NCBI GenBank assembly: GCA_036554965.1
Contig: DATBMG010000075.1
Location: forward strand, 1 to 5,254
Reading direction: 5' to 3'
Length of the DNA: 5,254 nucleotides
Source of the DNA: SHXO01 sp036554965
Lineage (GTDB): Bacteria > Pseudomonadota > Gammaproteobacteria > Burkholderiales > SHXO01
Made by a program: the position numbers and the translations under genes. Shown in pieces: positions 1 through 5,254 of this stretch (position 1 is the stretch's first letter; the number at the start of each line of letters is the position of its first letter). Under the pieces are notes generated by a model that worked only from the letters and a program-made list of their open reading frames with translations, made no database searches and was not told the origin of the DNA.

Positions 1-350
1 TTCGTTTGCGCGTCAAGGATCTGGACTTCGAGCATCGGGCGATCCTGGTCAGAGATGGCAAGGGCGCCAAGGATCGCGTGGTGACGCTTCCGGATGAGTT
101 GGTCGTTCCCCTCAAGCGGCATCTCGCCAATCGCAAGACCGCCTTGCGCCATTCTGGAATTCACAAGCCGGCGAGTTGCCACACGCTAAGGCACTCATTT
201 GCGACGCACCTGCTGGAAAGTGGTGCGGACATTCGCACTGTGCAGGAGCAGCTTGGTCACTCGGACGTGCGCACGACGCAGATCTACACCCATGTGCTCA
301 AGCGGGGCGGGATGGCGGTGAAAAGCCCGCTCGGCGCCGTGTTGAGTTAG
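1..350 (+). CDS. intI: Integron-integrase-type tyrosine recombinase, C-terminal part, internally shortened
   Basis: This is the C-terminal catalytic part of a tyrosine recombinase; the N-terminal half and the first catalytic Arg lie left of the window. Counting from the TTG at 6, I see the beta-hairpin GKGAKDR with Lys22, the HxxR box HTLRHSF (His59, Arg62), LGH (His85) and the nucleophile in TTQIYTH (Tyr94). The ending HVLKRGG...VKSPL is characteristic of IntI rather than XerC/XerD. From memory of IntI1, the segment LKRHLANRKT should be followed by about 65 residues before GIHKPAS. That stretch includes the integron-specific insertion (the LPDALxRKYP region) and is absent here, so residue 45 runs straight into the HxxR region in frame. 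The remaining catalytic residues are present, but the fold has probably lost essential parts, so this is likely an inactive remnant. It looks less GC-rich than its neighbours, consistent with transfer. In most integrons the cassettes lie beyond the 5' end of intI, which would be outside the window. Confidence 0.85.
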   Translation, partial: RLRVKDLDFEHRAILVRDGKGAKDRVVTLPDELVVPLKRHLANRKTALRHSGIHKPASCHTLRHSFATHLLESGADIRTVQEQLGHSDVRTTQIYTHVLKRGGMAVKSPLGAVLS

Positions 351-427
351 CTGACACTCCAGCCTCTGTGCGCGAACACGGCGCGCGCTGACAGCGCTTG
401 CGAGCGAGTCCTCATCTTCGCGATGAC

Positions 428-1942
428 TCAACGATCGCTGGCGAGACGACCGCGCTGTTTGCTACCACCGATCTGCGTGTGACCAGCACTGGCGAACTTG
501 CCGGCCCGCCGACCGGACACGAACGCCCACGCCAGATGATGGCCGTGGCCCTTCAGCAGCAGGCCGCCCTGACCGGTCGCGCCGGCGGCGTAGAGGCCGG
601 GGATCGGTTGCCCCTGCGTGCCGAGCACGCGGTGCTCGTGATCCACCGCCAGACCGCCTTCGTTGTGCACGAACACGGAGCGGACCGGGCCGAGCGCGAT
701 GAACGGCGCTACCAGCAGCGGCGCGCGGCTCTGTGACGCGGCCGCGCGGTTGTGCGCGGTGATGGTCGCCTGCAGCGCGGGCGCATCTATGCCGAGCTTG
801 CGTGCGAGGCCGGCGAGGGTCGCCGCCTCGGCGTAAACATCCCGGCGGTTGCGCCGGTAGTCGGGCACGTAGGCGTAGGCCACGCCGGGCGCGGTGGAGA
901 CGTAGTGGGGCCAGGCGGAGAACTGGCGAGCCAGCCGGCCGTCGATGAGGATGAAGGCCACCTTGCCGGGCTGCTCCGGCACCGCCAGCGCGGGCGCATC
1001 CAGCTCGTCGCAGAAGCGGCGCCCCGCTTTGTTCACCAGGACGGCGCCCTGCTCGAACAGCTTGGGCGAGGGCGCCAGTGCGGTGGTGAGGAAGCTCATG
1101 ATGAAGGGCCGCAGCAGCGCCTGCGGCAGATGGTCCATTGCCCACTCCATGGCGCGCGCGAGCGCCGGCCACGGCGGAAGGCGCCGGACCAGCGTGGCGC
1201 GCACTGGCGGAATGAAGCGGATCTCGGGGCCGAGCGCCAGATCGCCGTTGACGATGCGCGCCCCCAAGGCCAGCGCCAGCTTCTGGCCATCGCCGGTCGC
1301 GGTGGCGTTCACGCCCTCCGCCTTCGCTTGCTGCGGCCCCATGTAACGCGATTTCAGCTCCGGGTCGTTGGTGAAGTCGCCCATCGCGAGGATAACGCCG
1401 CAGCGCGCACGAAGGCGGTGGCCGTCGTCACACGCCGCACCCACTACCGCGCCGTTTTCGGCGAGCAGCTCGGTCGCTCGCGTGCCGGGGCGGACGTCCA
1501 CTCCAATGCGCCGGGCATGGCGCTCCAGATGGTAGATGTAGGACAGCGAGTTGGGCAGCACGTTGTGCATGCGCGGCTGCCGATGCGGCGGCTCGGGCAT
1601 CGGGCCATAGAAGCGCACGCCTAGGCCGAGCAGCCAGCGGAAGGCGTCCGGCACTTCATCGCACAGAACGCGGCGCAGCGCGTCGTTGTCGCGGCCGGCG
1701 AGATCACCGGCGAACAGGGGCATGTCGTCGTAATGGTCCTGCGGCCGGTCCTGGATGCCGGCGCGGAGCTGATGGGGGGTGCCGGTGGACGTGATCGAGC
1801 CCACCGACCATGCCGTCGAGCCGCCGAGCTTCGCATTCTTCTCGAGCAGCACCACTTCGCGCCCGGCGGTACGCGCCTCGATCGCGGCGGCCAGGCCCGA
1901 TCCACCGCCGCCGATGACGACGACGTCGAAGGTCTTCTCCAT
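428..1942 (-). CDS. FAD-dependent oxidoreductase, fumarate reductase/ketosteroid dehydrogenase-like flavoprotein
   Basis: A complete 504-residue flavoprotein of the FAD_binding_2 type, probably cytoplasmic because no signal peptide is visible. The N-terminus carries the Rossmann motif VVVIGGGGSG (about 8-16), the ribose-binding Glu34 ending the second strand (VVLLEK), and GGSTAWS (40-46), the flavin-contacting motif of the fumarate reductase group. The middle holds a substrate-capping region and the segment VLVNKAGRRFCDEL typical of the family. The C-terminus has HNEGGLAVD (about 426-434) and GLYAAGATGQGG (from 449), which close the FAD site. The YPGxG motif that supplies a catalytic Tyr in 3-ketosteroid delta-1-dehydrogenases is not seen; GQGGLLLKGHG stands there instead, so I do not assign a steroid substrate. 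The ATG at 1942 begins directly before the Rossmann strand, though its upstream Shine-Dalgarno is weak. The gene is convergent with the integrase and divergent from the isomerase-like gene. The family is secure, the substrate unknown. Confidence 0.9.
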   Translation of the reverse strand: MEKTFDVVVIGGGGSGLAAAIEARTAGREVVLLEKNAKLGGSTAWSVGSITSTGTPHQLRAGIQDRPQDHYDDMPLFAGDLAGRDNDALRRVLCDEVPDAFRWLLGLGVRFYGPMPEPPHRQPRMHNVLPNSLSYIYHLERHARRIGVDVRPGTRATELLAENGAVVGAACDDGHRLRARCGVILAMGDFTNDPELKSRYMGPQQAKAEGVNATATGDGQKLALALGARIVNGDLALGPEIRFIPPVRATLVRRLPPWPALARAMEWAMDHLPQALLRPFIMSFLTTALAPSPKLFEQGAVLVNKAGRRFCDELDAPALAVPEQPGKVAFILIDGRLARQFSAWPHYVSTAPGVAYAYVPDYRRNRRDVYAEAATLAGLARKLGIDAPALQATITAHNRAAASQSRAPLLVAPFIALGPVRSVFVHNEGGLAVDHEHRVLGTQGQPIPGLYAAGATGQGGLLLKGHGHHLAWAFVSGRRAGKFASAGHTQIGGSKQRGRLASDR

Positions 1943-2010
1943 GGTTCAGGGTTGCGAGCGGCGCACAGCGGATGCGCTAGGGTTACAGTATCCCATTGCA
2001 CAGGCTGGAA

Positions 2011-2017
2011 GGGGAGG
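2011..2017 (+). promoter_or_regulatory. Ribosome binding site of the isomerase-like gene
   Basis: GGGGAGG lies four bases before the ATG at 2022. The frame stays open upstream to 1779, but that extension overlaps the 5' end of the opposite-strand FAD gene and has no family-like sequence. This site therefore fixes the start at 2022. Confidence 0.7.
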
Positions 2018-2021
2018 CGAG

Positions 2022-2864
2022 ATGACCGGACCGGGCAATCCCGAGCCGCTGAACGTAGGCGTCAACACCATGTCCTTCATGTGGCGGGCGTCGGCGCGCG
2101 AGGCGCTGGAGACGTTGGCGCGCGCCGGCTACCGCCGCTTCGAGGTGATGGCCCAGCCCCAGCACTTCGACCCGATGATGGATCGCAGCGAGACGCTGGC
2201 GTTCGGGCGATTCCTGCGCGACGCCGGGCTCACGGTCGAGACGATCAACATGCCCAGCCTGGACCAGAACCTGGCGAGCGGCACACGGGAGATGCGCGAC
2301 TACAGCGTGCGGCTGTTCGAGCGTCTGATCGGTGTGGCCGAGGCGATCGGGGCGCAGGCGCTGATCGTGGTGACCGGGCGGGTGAACCCGCTCATCGCTC
2401 CGGCGAGAAACGATCTGGAAGGCTGGTTCGCGGAAGCGTTCGGACGGGTGTTGCGGGCGGCGGAGTCGAGCGGCGTGCGGTTGCTGCTCGAGAACTTGCC
2501 GATGGGCGTCTATCCGCGCGCCGATCAGCTCATCGCCTTCGCCGACCAGATCGGCCATCCGCTGGTGGGCATTTGCTACGACATCGCCAACGCTCACTTC
2601 ATCGGGGAGGACACCGCCGCAGGCCTGCGGCAAGTGCGGACGCGATTGGGCATCGTGCATCTCTCGGACACCGGCCGCCAGGCTTGGCGGCACGACCCGG
2701 TGGGGCAGGGCACGTGCGACTTCGCCGGGTTCGGGGCGACGCTCCGGGAGATCGGTTACACCGGCACTTCCATGCTGGAGATCGTGTCCGAGCGGCCGGT
2801 CGAGGACATCGCCCATAGCCACCGGCGCATCGCACAGTGGGGGTGGGCGTCGCCGGTCGGATGA
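2022..2864 (+). CDS. Sugar phosphate isomerase/epimerase-like TIM-barrel protein
   Basis: A complete 280-residue protein of the xylose-isomerase-like TIM barrel family (AP_endonuc_2), close to the usual 260-300 residues. Barrel strands are visible at NVGVNT (11-16), RRFEVMA (38-44), ALIVVTG (113-119), RLLLEN (153-158), LVGICYD (181-187), LGIVHLSD (209-216) and SMLEIV (250-255). The metal tetrad of the tagatose 3-epimerase/hydroxypyruvate isomerase group can be read as Glu157, Asp187, His213 and Glu253, with His192 and the HDPVGQGTCDF loop (224-234) also in the expected place. All metal residues are present, so an active divalent-metal isomerase or epimerase is likely; the substrate is not evident. 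No signal peptide is seen. The gene is divergent from the FAD oxidoreductase over 79 bases, and the two may share a regulatory region and act on related compounds. No clear sigma-70 promoter could be read in that gap. The start is chosen from the GGGGAGG site and from where homology begins. Confidence 0.88.
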   Translation: MTGPGNPEPLNVGVNTMSFMWRASAREALETLARAGYRRFEVMAQPQHFDPMMDRSETLAFGRFLRDAGLTVETINMPSLDQNLASGTREMRDYSVRLFERLIGVAEAIGAQALIVVTGRVNPLIAPARNDLEGWFAEAFGRVLRAAESSGVRLLLENLPMGVYPRADQLIAFADQIGHPLVGICYDIANAHFIGEDTAAGLRQVRTRLGIVHLSDTGRQAWRHDPVGQGTCDFAGFGATLREIGYTGTSMLEIVSERPVEDIAHSHRRIAQWGWASPVG

Positions 2865-2884
2865 AACGACTATCATGATGCGGG

Positions 2885-2917
2885 TTGCGCCGCTTGCGGG
2901 GCAAAGTTGCGGCGTGA
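2885..2917 (+). other. Imperfect hairpin in the gap before the DUF6152 gene
   Basis: CGCCGC (2888-2893) pairs with GCGGCG (2909-2914). Directly inside, TTGC (2894-2897) pairs with GCAA (2901-2904) around a GGG loop, leaving a 4-base bulge AGTT. Wobble and A-T pairs extend the base to 2885 and 2917. There is no T run after it, so it is not a classical terminator. It could attenuate read-through from the isomerase gene or structure the leader of the next operon. Confidence 0.35.
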
Positions 2918-2931
2918 AGGAACCATTGCAC

Positions 2932-2936
2932 GGAGG
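2932..2936 (+). promoter_or_regulatory. Ribosome binding site of the DUF6152 gene
   Basis: GGAGG lies seven bases before the ATG at 2944. The frame is open to an earlier ATG at 2875, but that start lacks a ribosome binding site and would put 23 extra residues ahead of the signal peptide. The site selects 2944. Confidence 0.75.
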
Positions 2937-2943
2937 ATCGACC

Positions 2944-3330
2944 ATGCAGGCAGTTTCGGGACGAGAAACCTGGTTGGCGCTGATTGCGCTGGCCGTCGGC
3001 ATGTTCGCGGCGCAAGGCGTGATGGCGCATCACGGCTGGGGCTGGGCAACCGACGAGGAGTTCGAGGTCACGGGCAAGATCACCAATGTGCGGCTCGGTA
3101 ACCCGCACGGCGAGGTGACGCTGGACGTGAAGGGGGAGAAATGGGTCGTCGAAGTGGGACAACCCTGGCGCAACGAACGGGCAGGACTCACCCCGGAGCT
3201 GCTCAGCGTCGGGCGGCTGATTACCGTGCATGGCCATCGCTCCGCCAAGGAAAGCGAGCAGCTGGTGAAGGCGGAGCGCGTGGTCATCGACGGCAAGAGC
3301 TACAACCTGTACCCGGACAGGGAGTCCTGA
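2944..3330 (+). CDS. Small exported protein, DUF6152-type
   Basis: A 128-residue protein with a clear Sec signal peptide: Arg7, hydrophobic core LALIALAVGMFAA (11-23), and a signal peptidase I site GVMA|HH after residue 28. It should be periplasmic, with a mature chain of about 100 residues beginning His-His-Gly-Trp. The mature part matches my memory of the DUF6152 family: AHH start, a beta strand FEVTGKITNVRLGNPHGEVTL (about 40-60) with the conserved N-P-H, then VVEVGQP, a short helix LTPELL, and VGRLITVHGH typical of a small beta-barrel. The function of the family is not established. The mature N-terminal His and His55 could bind a metal, which is my inference. It leads a run with the membrane protein 21 bases downstream, an association I recall for these two families. 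The family call is from pattern memory, not a search. Confidence 0.8.
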   Translation: MQAVSGRETWLALIALAVGMFAAQGVMAHHGWGWATDEEFEVTGKITNVRLGNPHGEVTLDVKGEKWVVEVGQPWRNERAGLTPELLSVGRLITVHGHRSAKESEQLVKAERVVIDGKSYNLYPDRES

Positions 3331-3351
3331 GCGGCGATCCGCCGGGCCGAG

Positions 3352-3828
3352 ATGACCGGCGATTGGTTGGCGGGGTTGGAGGCGATGGCACTCGCCCGGG
3401 CGCTGCGGGATTCCGTGTGGACCTATCCGCTGGTCAACGCCGGGCACATCCTAGGTGTGGCGCTTCTGGTCGGATCGATCGTTCCACTCGATCTGCGGCT
3501 GCTCGGAGCGTGGCGGTCGGTGCCGCTTGCCCCGCTCTGGAAGGTGCTGACCCGTAGCGCCGCCGCCGGTCTGGCGCTGGCGATCGGCTGCGGATCGCTG
3601 CTGTTCATCGCGCGCGCTACCGAATATGCCGCCTCCGGCTTGTTCCTCGCCAAGATGGCCGTAGTGGGCACCGGGATGGCCAACGCTCTGGCTTTGCGCA
3701 TGATCGCACCCGACGGGCTGCGGCCGGCGGTCGAGAAGCCGCCGAGGCGCGTGCAGGTCGCCGGCTGTGTTTCGCTGGCCGCCTGGCTGGCGGCCCTCAC
3801 CCTGGGACGCCTGGTCGGCTACTTCTGA
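3352..3828 (+). CDS. Four-helix integral membrane protein, DUF6644-type
   Basis: A 158-residue inner-membrane protein with about four hydrophobic helices at roughly 27-48, 67-87, 95-116 and 135-157. The pattern AGHILGVALLVGSIVPLDLRLLG (from 30) with His32 inside the first helix, and FLAKMAVVGTGMAN (98-111) with Lys101, fit the DUF6644 family as I remember it; the related DUF2214 group is the alternative. His32 and Lys101 are the obvious buried polar candidates for ligand or cofactor contacts. The start at 3352 has only a weak Shine-Dalgarno, but the N-terminal stretch before helix 1 belongs to the family pattern. A later ATG at 3385 has GGAGG only two bases away and would cut that region. The gene lies 21 bases after the exported protein and in the same frame, and 9 bases before the oxidoreductase, so translational coupling is likely. 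The role is unknown; it may be the membrane partner of the DUF6152 protein. Confidence 0.78.
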   Translation: MTGDWLAGLEAMALARALRDSVWTYPLVNAGHILGVALLVGSIVPLDLRLLGAWRSVPLAPLWKVLTRSAAAGLALAIGCGSLLFIARATEYAASGLFLAKMAVVGTGMANALALRMIAPDGLRPAVEKPPRRVQVAGCVSLAAWLAALTLGRLVGYF

Positions 3829-3837
3829 GGGAACCGC

Positions 3838-4725
3838 ATGTCATCGACGCCGTTGTCGCGTAGCGCGCCCGACCTGAACGCCCTGCCTGCGGTGAACGCG
3901 CAGGTGACTTATCTCGCACCCAGCGACGGCCCGGTGGAGGTGCGCGTCTACCCGCCCAGCAGCGGCCGCGCGACCGTACGCCCGGCATCGGTGCGTCACG
4001 ACGTGTCGATCCGCGATGCGCGCACGATCGCGGGCAGTTTGCGCCTCGACGAGCACGGGTTCGAGCTGCATTCTTGGCCTACGAATTTCGCCAACTTCTA
4101 CGACGAGGCCGCCGTGCGCGAACACTACTACCCCGAGGTGCAGGCGCTGGTGCGCGCGCTCACCGGCGCCTTGACGGTCATCGCGTTCGACCACAACGTA
4201 CGCAGCGCGGCGCGCGCCGCGCGCGGCGAGCCCGGCGTCAGGGTGCCGGTCGACCAAGCGCACAACGACTACACGGAGCGCTCCGGTCCCAAGCGCAAGC
4301 GCGAGATCCTCGAAGCCGCCGGCCGCACTGCTCTCGGCGACCGGCGCGTGGCTTTCGTCAATCTCTGGCGACCGATCGTCGGGCCGGTGCAGGACAACCC
4401 GCTGGCGCTGTGCGGTGCGCACAGCGTGTCGCCGCAGGACCTGGTTGAGACCGACATCCATCACTTCGGCGAGAACGACCTCGAGGTGCCGCGGCACAGC
4501 GGCCAGATCTATTCGGTGCGGCACAACCCCGAGCACCGGTGGTTCTACGTATCCGACATGCTGCCCGACGACCTGCTGCTGTTGAAGTGCTACGATTCGC
4601 GCACCGACGGCCGCGCGCGCTTCATGCCGCACACCGGTTTTCGCAATCCCGCCTGTCCGCCCGACTTCGTGCCGCGCGAAAGCATCGAGACGCGGACGCT
4701 GGTGGTCTTCGACGAACCGATCTGA
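3838..4725 (+). CDS. CmcJ/NvfI-family oxidoreductase (putative non-heme iron dioxygenase)
   Basis: A complete 295-residue cytoplasmic protein of the CmcJ/NvfI family, which includes the cephamycin 7-alpha-methoxylation protein CmcJ and fungal 2-oxoglutarate-dependent enzymes such as NvfI. Recognisable blocks in order are AHNDYTERSGPKR (141-153), FVNLWRPI (173-180), VQDNPLALC (184-192), the HNPEHRWFYVSDM segment (229-241), LLLKCYDS (247-254), GRARFMPHTGF (258-268) and PRESIETRTLVVF (279-291). The likely iron ligands are His142, Asp144 and His265; an Arg in the final block, such as Arg286, may bind the 2-oxoglutarate carboxylate. Length is usual for the family. The start follows GAGG, which overlaps the stop codon of the preceding gene, seven bases upstream. 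The substrate is unknown; no biosynthetic genes surround it, so secondary metabolism is not indicated. The iron and 2-oxoglutarate roles are inferred from the family. Confidence 0.82.
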   Translation: MSSTPLSRSAPDLNALPAVNAQVTYLAPSDGPVEVRVYPPSSGRATVRPASVRHDVSIRDARTIAGSLRLDEHGFELHSWPTNFANFYDEAAVREHYYPEVQALVRALTGALTVIAFDHNVRSAARAARGEPGVRVPVDQAHNDYTERSGPKRKREILEAAGRTALGDRRVAFVNLWRPIVGPVQDNPLALCGAHSVSPQDLVETDIHHFGENDLEVPRHSGQIYSVRHNPEHRWFYVSDMLPDDLLLLKCYDSRTDGRARFMPHTGFRNPACPPDFVPRESIETRTLVVFDEPI

Positions 4726-4793
4726 CCCGCCAGCGCGTCCGGCCGCGGCACGCCATCTCCAGTCAGTTCATAAGAATCAGGGCCTTGCTGCAT

Positions 4794-4814
4794 CGCCGCA
4801 TCCCGCGTGCGGCG
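4794..4814 (+). other. Perfect 7-bp hairpin upstream of the hsp20 promoter
   Basis: CGCCGCA (4794-4800) and TGCGGCG (4808-4814) pair perfectly around a 7-base loop. The structure lies 68 bases after the oxidoreductase stop and 11 bases before the -35 element. It may act as a weak terminator of the upstream operon, but no T run follows. It does not match the CIRCE operator sequence. Confidence 0.4.
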
Positions 4815-4825
4815 CTGTCAGGGGA

Positions 4826-4854
4826 GTTGAAGTCGCCGCCTGCAACCCTATATT
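4826..4854 (+). promoter_or_regulatory. Heat-shock promoter, sigma-32-like with overlapping sigma-70 reading
   Basis: GTTGAA (4826-4831), 14 bases, then CCCTATAT (4846-4853) resembles the sigma-32 pattern CTTGAA ... CCCCATtT, with spacing like that of known dnaK and groE promoters. The same DNA also reads as TTGAAG (4827-4832), 16 bases, TATATT (4849-4854) for the housekeeping factor. Transcription would begin near 4860, giving a leader of about 37 bases. The position before an Hsp20 gene supports it. Confidence 0.55.
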
Positions 4855-4882
4855 CCTGCTGCTCCACGAGAGCAATGACTTG

Positions 4883-4890
4883 AAAGGAGG
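4883..4890 (+). promoter_or_regulatory. Strong ribosome binding site of hsp20
   Basis: AAAGGAGG is nearly a full complement to the 16S rRNA tail and sits seven bases before the ATG at 4898. It selects that ATG over the in-frame ATG at 4910. Confidence 0.8.
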
Positions 4891-4897
4891 ATCCGAG

Positions 4898-5254
4898 ATG
4901 TTCGCTGCCATGACCAACTTTGATCACCTGTTCGAGGAGTTCAGACGGCTGGAACAGCAGATGGATGAGCTGTTGGGCTCCGGAGCCCAGCCGCCCGCGA
5001 TCCGCTCCGTCGCTCGCGGAACGTTTCCGCCGGTCAACATCGGCGCCACCGCCGACGGGATCGACGTCTACCTGTTCGCCGCGGGCCTGGACCCCAAGAG
5101 CATCGAGCTCAACATCCAGCAGAACCTGCTCACCGTGTCCGGTGAGCGCCAGTTGCCGGTGAACGAAAACGCGACCTACTACCGGCAGGAACGGTTCGGC
5201 GGCGCGTTCCGGCGCGTCATCGCACTCCCGGACGACGTCGATCCGGACCGGGTC
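4898..5254 (+). CDS. hsp20: Hsp20 small heat-shock chaperone, 3' end outside window
   Basis: The first 119 residues of an Hsp20/alpha-crystallin family protein, an ATP-independent holdase that binds unfolding proteins in the cytoplasm and forms oligomers. The N-terminal arm NFDHLFEEFRRLEQQMDELL (7-26) is amphipathic, as in IbpA/HspA-like proteins. The alpha-crystallin domain starts near residue 44 (PPVNIGATADGIDVYLFAAG) and continues with the strands LNIQQNLLTVSGER (71-84), YYRQERFGGAFRRVIALPD (94-112) and DVDPDRV at the window edge. The family usually runs to about 140-150 residues, so the last domain strands and the C-terminal IxI tail are missing because the window ends. The upstream promoter is heat-shock-like and the ribosome binding site strong. 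In many Proteobacteria such genes come in tandem pairs, which cannot be checked here. It is separated by 172 bases from the oxidoreductase and probably transcribed independently. Confidence 0.93.
   Translation, partial: MFAAMTNFDHLFEEFRRLEQQMDELLGSGAQPPAIRSVARGTFPPVNIGATADGIDVYLFAAGLDPKSIELNIQQNLLTVSGERQLPVNENATYYRQERFGGAFRRVIALPDDVDPDRV

Noticed and set aside
385..429. Short hairpins between the convergent integrase and FAD genes (GCGCT/AGCGC at 385-397; TCATC/GATGA at 412-426, with GAG/CTC outside a bulge).
   Set aside because: The stems are 5 bp and lack a T run on either strand, so they are too weak to call terminators.
341..432. GTTGAGT (341-347) and ACTCAAC (426-432) match the integron core-site patterns and are perfect inverted repeats just after intI.
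   Set aside because: They are in the reverse order to an attC site, which runs RYYYAAC then GTTRRRY. No GTTRRRY partner was seen in the next roughly 150 bases after 432, and the pairing stops at 7 bases, which chance easily gives.
428..1942. 3-ketosteroid delta-1-dehydrogenase (kstD) assignment.
   Set aside because: The FAD motifs fit, but the C-terminal YPGxG motif with the catalytic Tyr is missing.
1993..2931. The 9-mer CCATTGCAC occurs before two start codons (1993-2001 and 2923-2931), suggesting a shared operator.
   Set aside because: A repeated 9-mer is expected many times by chance in a window this size, and there is no dyad or further match around it.
1983..3002. Long open frame on the minus strand across the isomerase gene, and similar ones at 752-1624 (+) and 3841-4632 (-).
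   Set aside because: High-GC genes often leave the opposite strand open. These translations are rich in Arg, His and Pro, show no known motifs, and lie over well-supported genes.
4855..4897. Possible RNA thermometer in the hsp20 leader.
   Set aside because: The only pairing with the Shine-Dalgarno inside the likely transcript is 4 bp (CTCC 4862-4865 with GGAG 4886-4889). A local TGCTC/GAGCA hairpin at 4860-4874 competes with it, and no ROSE-like or fourU pattern is visible.

Overview
The window is GC-rich DNA with the dense, short-spaced gene layout of a high-GC Proteobacterium. The protein styles fit a beta- or gamma-proteobacterium from soil or water, but this is inferred from family resemblance and base composition; no rRNA or other taxonomic marker is present. 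I see no tRNA, rRNA, CRISPR array, insertion sequence or attC site.

Layout, left to right. Positions 1-350 hold the C-terminal end of an integron-integrase-type tyrosine recombinase (IntI) that enters from outside the window. Its reading frame is open, but about 65 residues normally present between the beta-hairpin lysine and the HxxR box are missing. It is probably a dead or altered integrase, and any attI site or cassettes would be expected to the left of the window. Convergent with it, 428-1942 on the minus strand encodes a fumarate-reductase/ketosteroid-dehydrogenase-type FAD flavoprotein. Divergent from that across a 79-base gap, 2022-2864 encodes a TIM-barrel sugar isomerase/epimerase-like protein with a complete metal-binding tetrad. 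The pair may form a small catabolic module of unknown substrate.

A hairpin-forming gap (2865-2943) is followed by a tight three-gene run on the plus strand, 2944-4725. It encodes a small exported protein of the DUF6152 type whose predicted mature N-terminus is His-His, a four-helix membrane protein of the DUF6644 type, and a CmcJ/NvfI-family oxidoreductase with an HxD...H iron-site pattern. The gaps are 21 and 9 bases, so co-transcription is likely. None of the three has an established role in bacteria. The exported and membrane pair looks like a functional unit, and metal or redox handling is a reasonable but untested guess.

The last part, 4726-4897, is a regulatory gap with a perfect 7-bp hairpin, then a promoter readable both as sigma-32 and as sigma-70 type, then a strong Shine-Dalgarno sequence. 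It drives an Hsp20 small heat-shock chaperone (4898-5254) that runs off the right edge inside its alpha-crystallin domain.

The items most worth a second look are the internally deleted integron integrase and the DUF6152-DUF6644-CmcJ operon.
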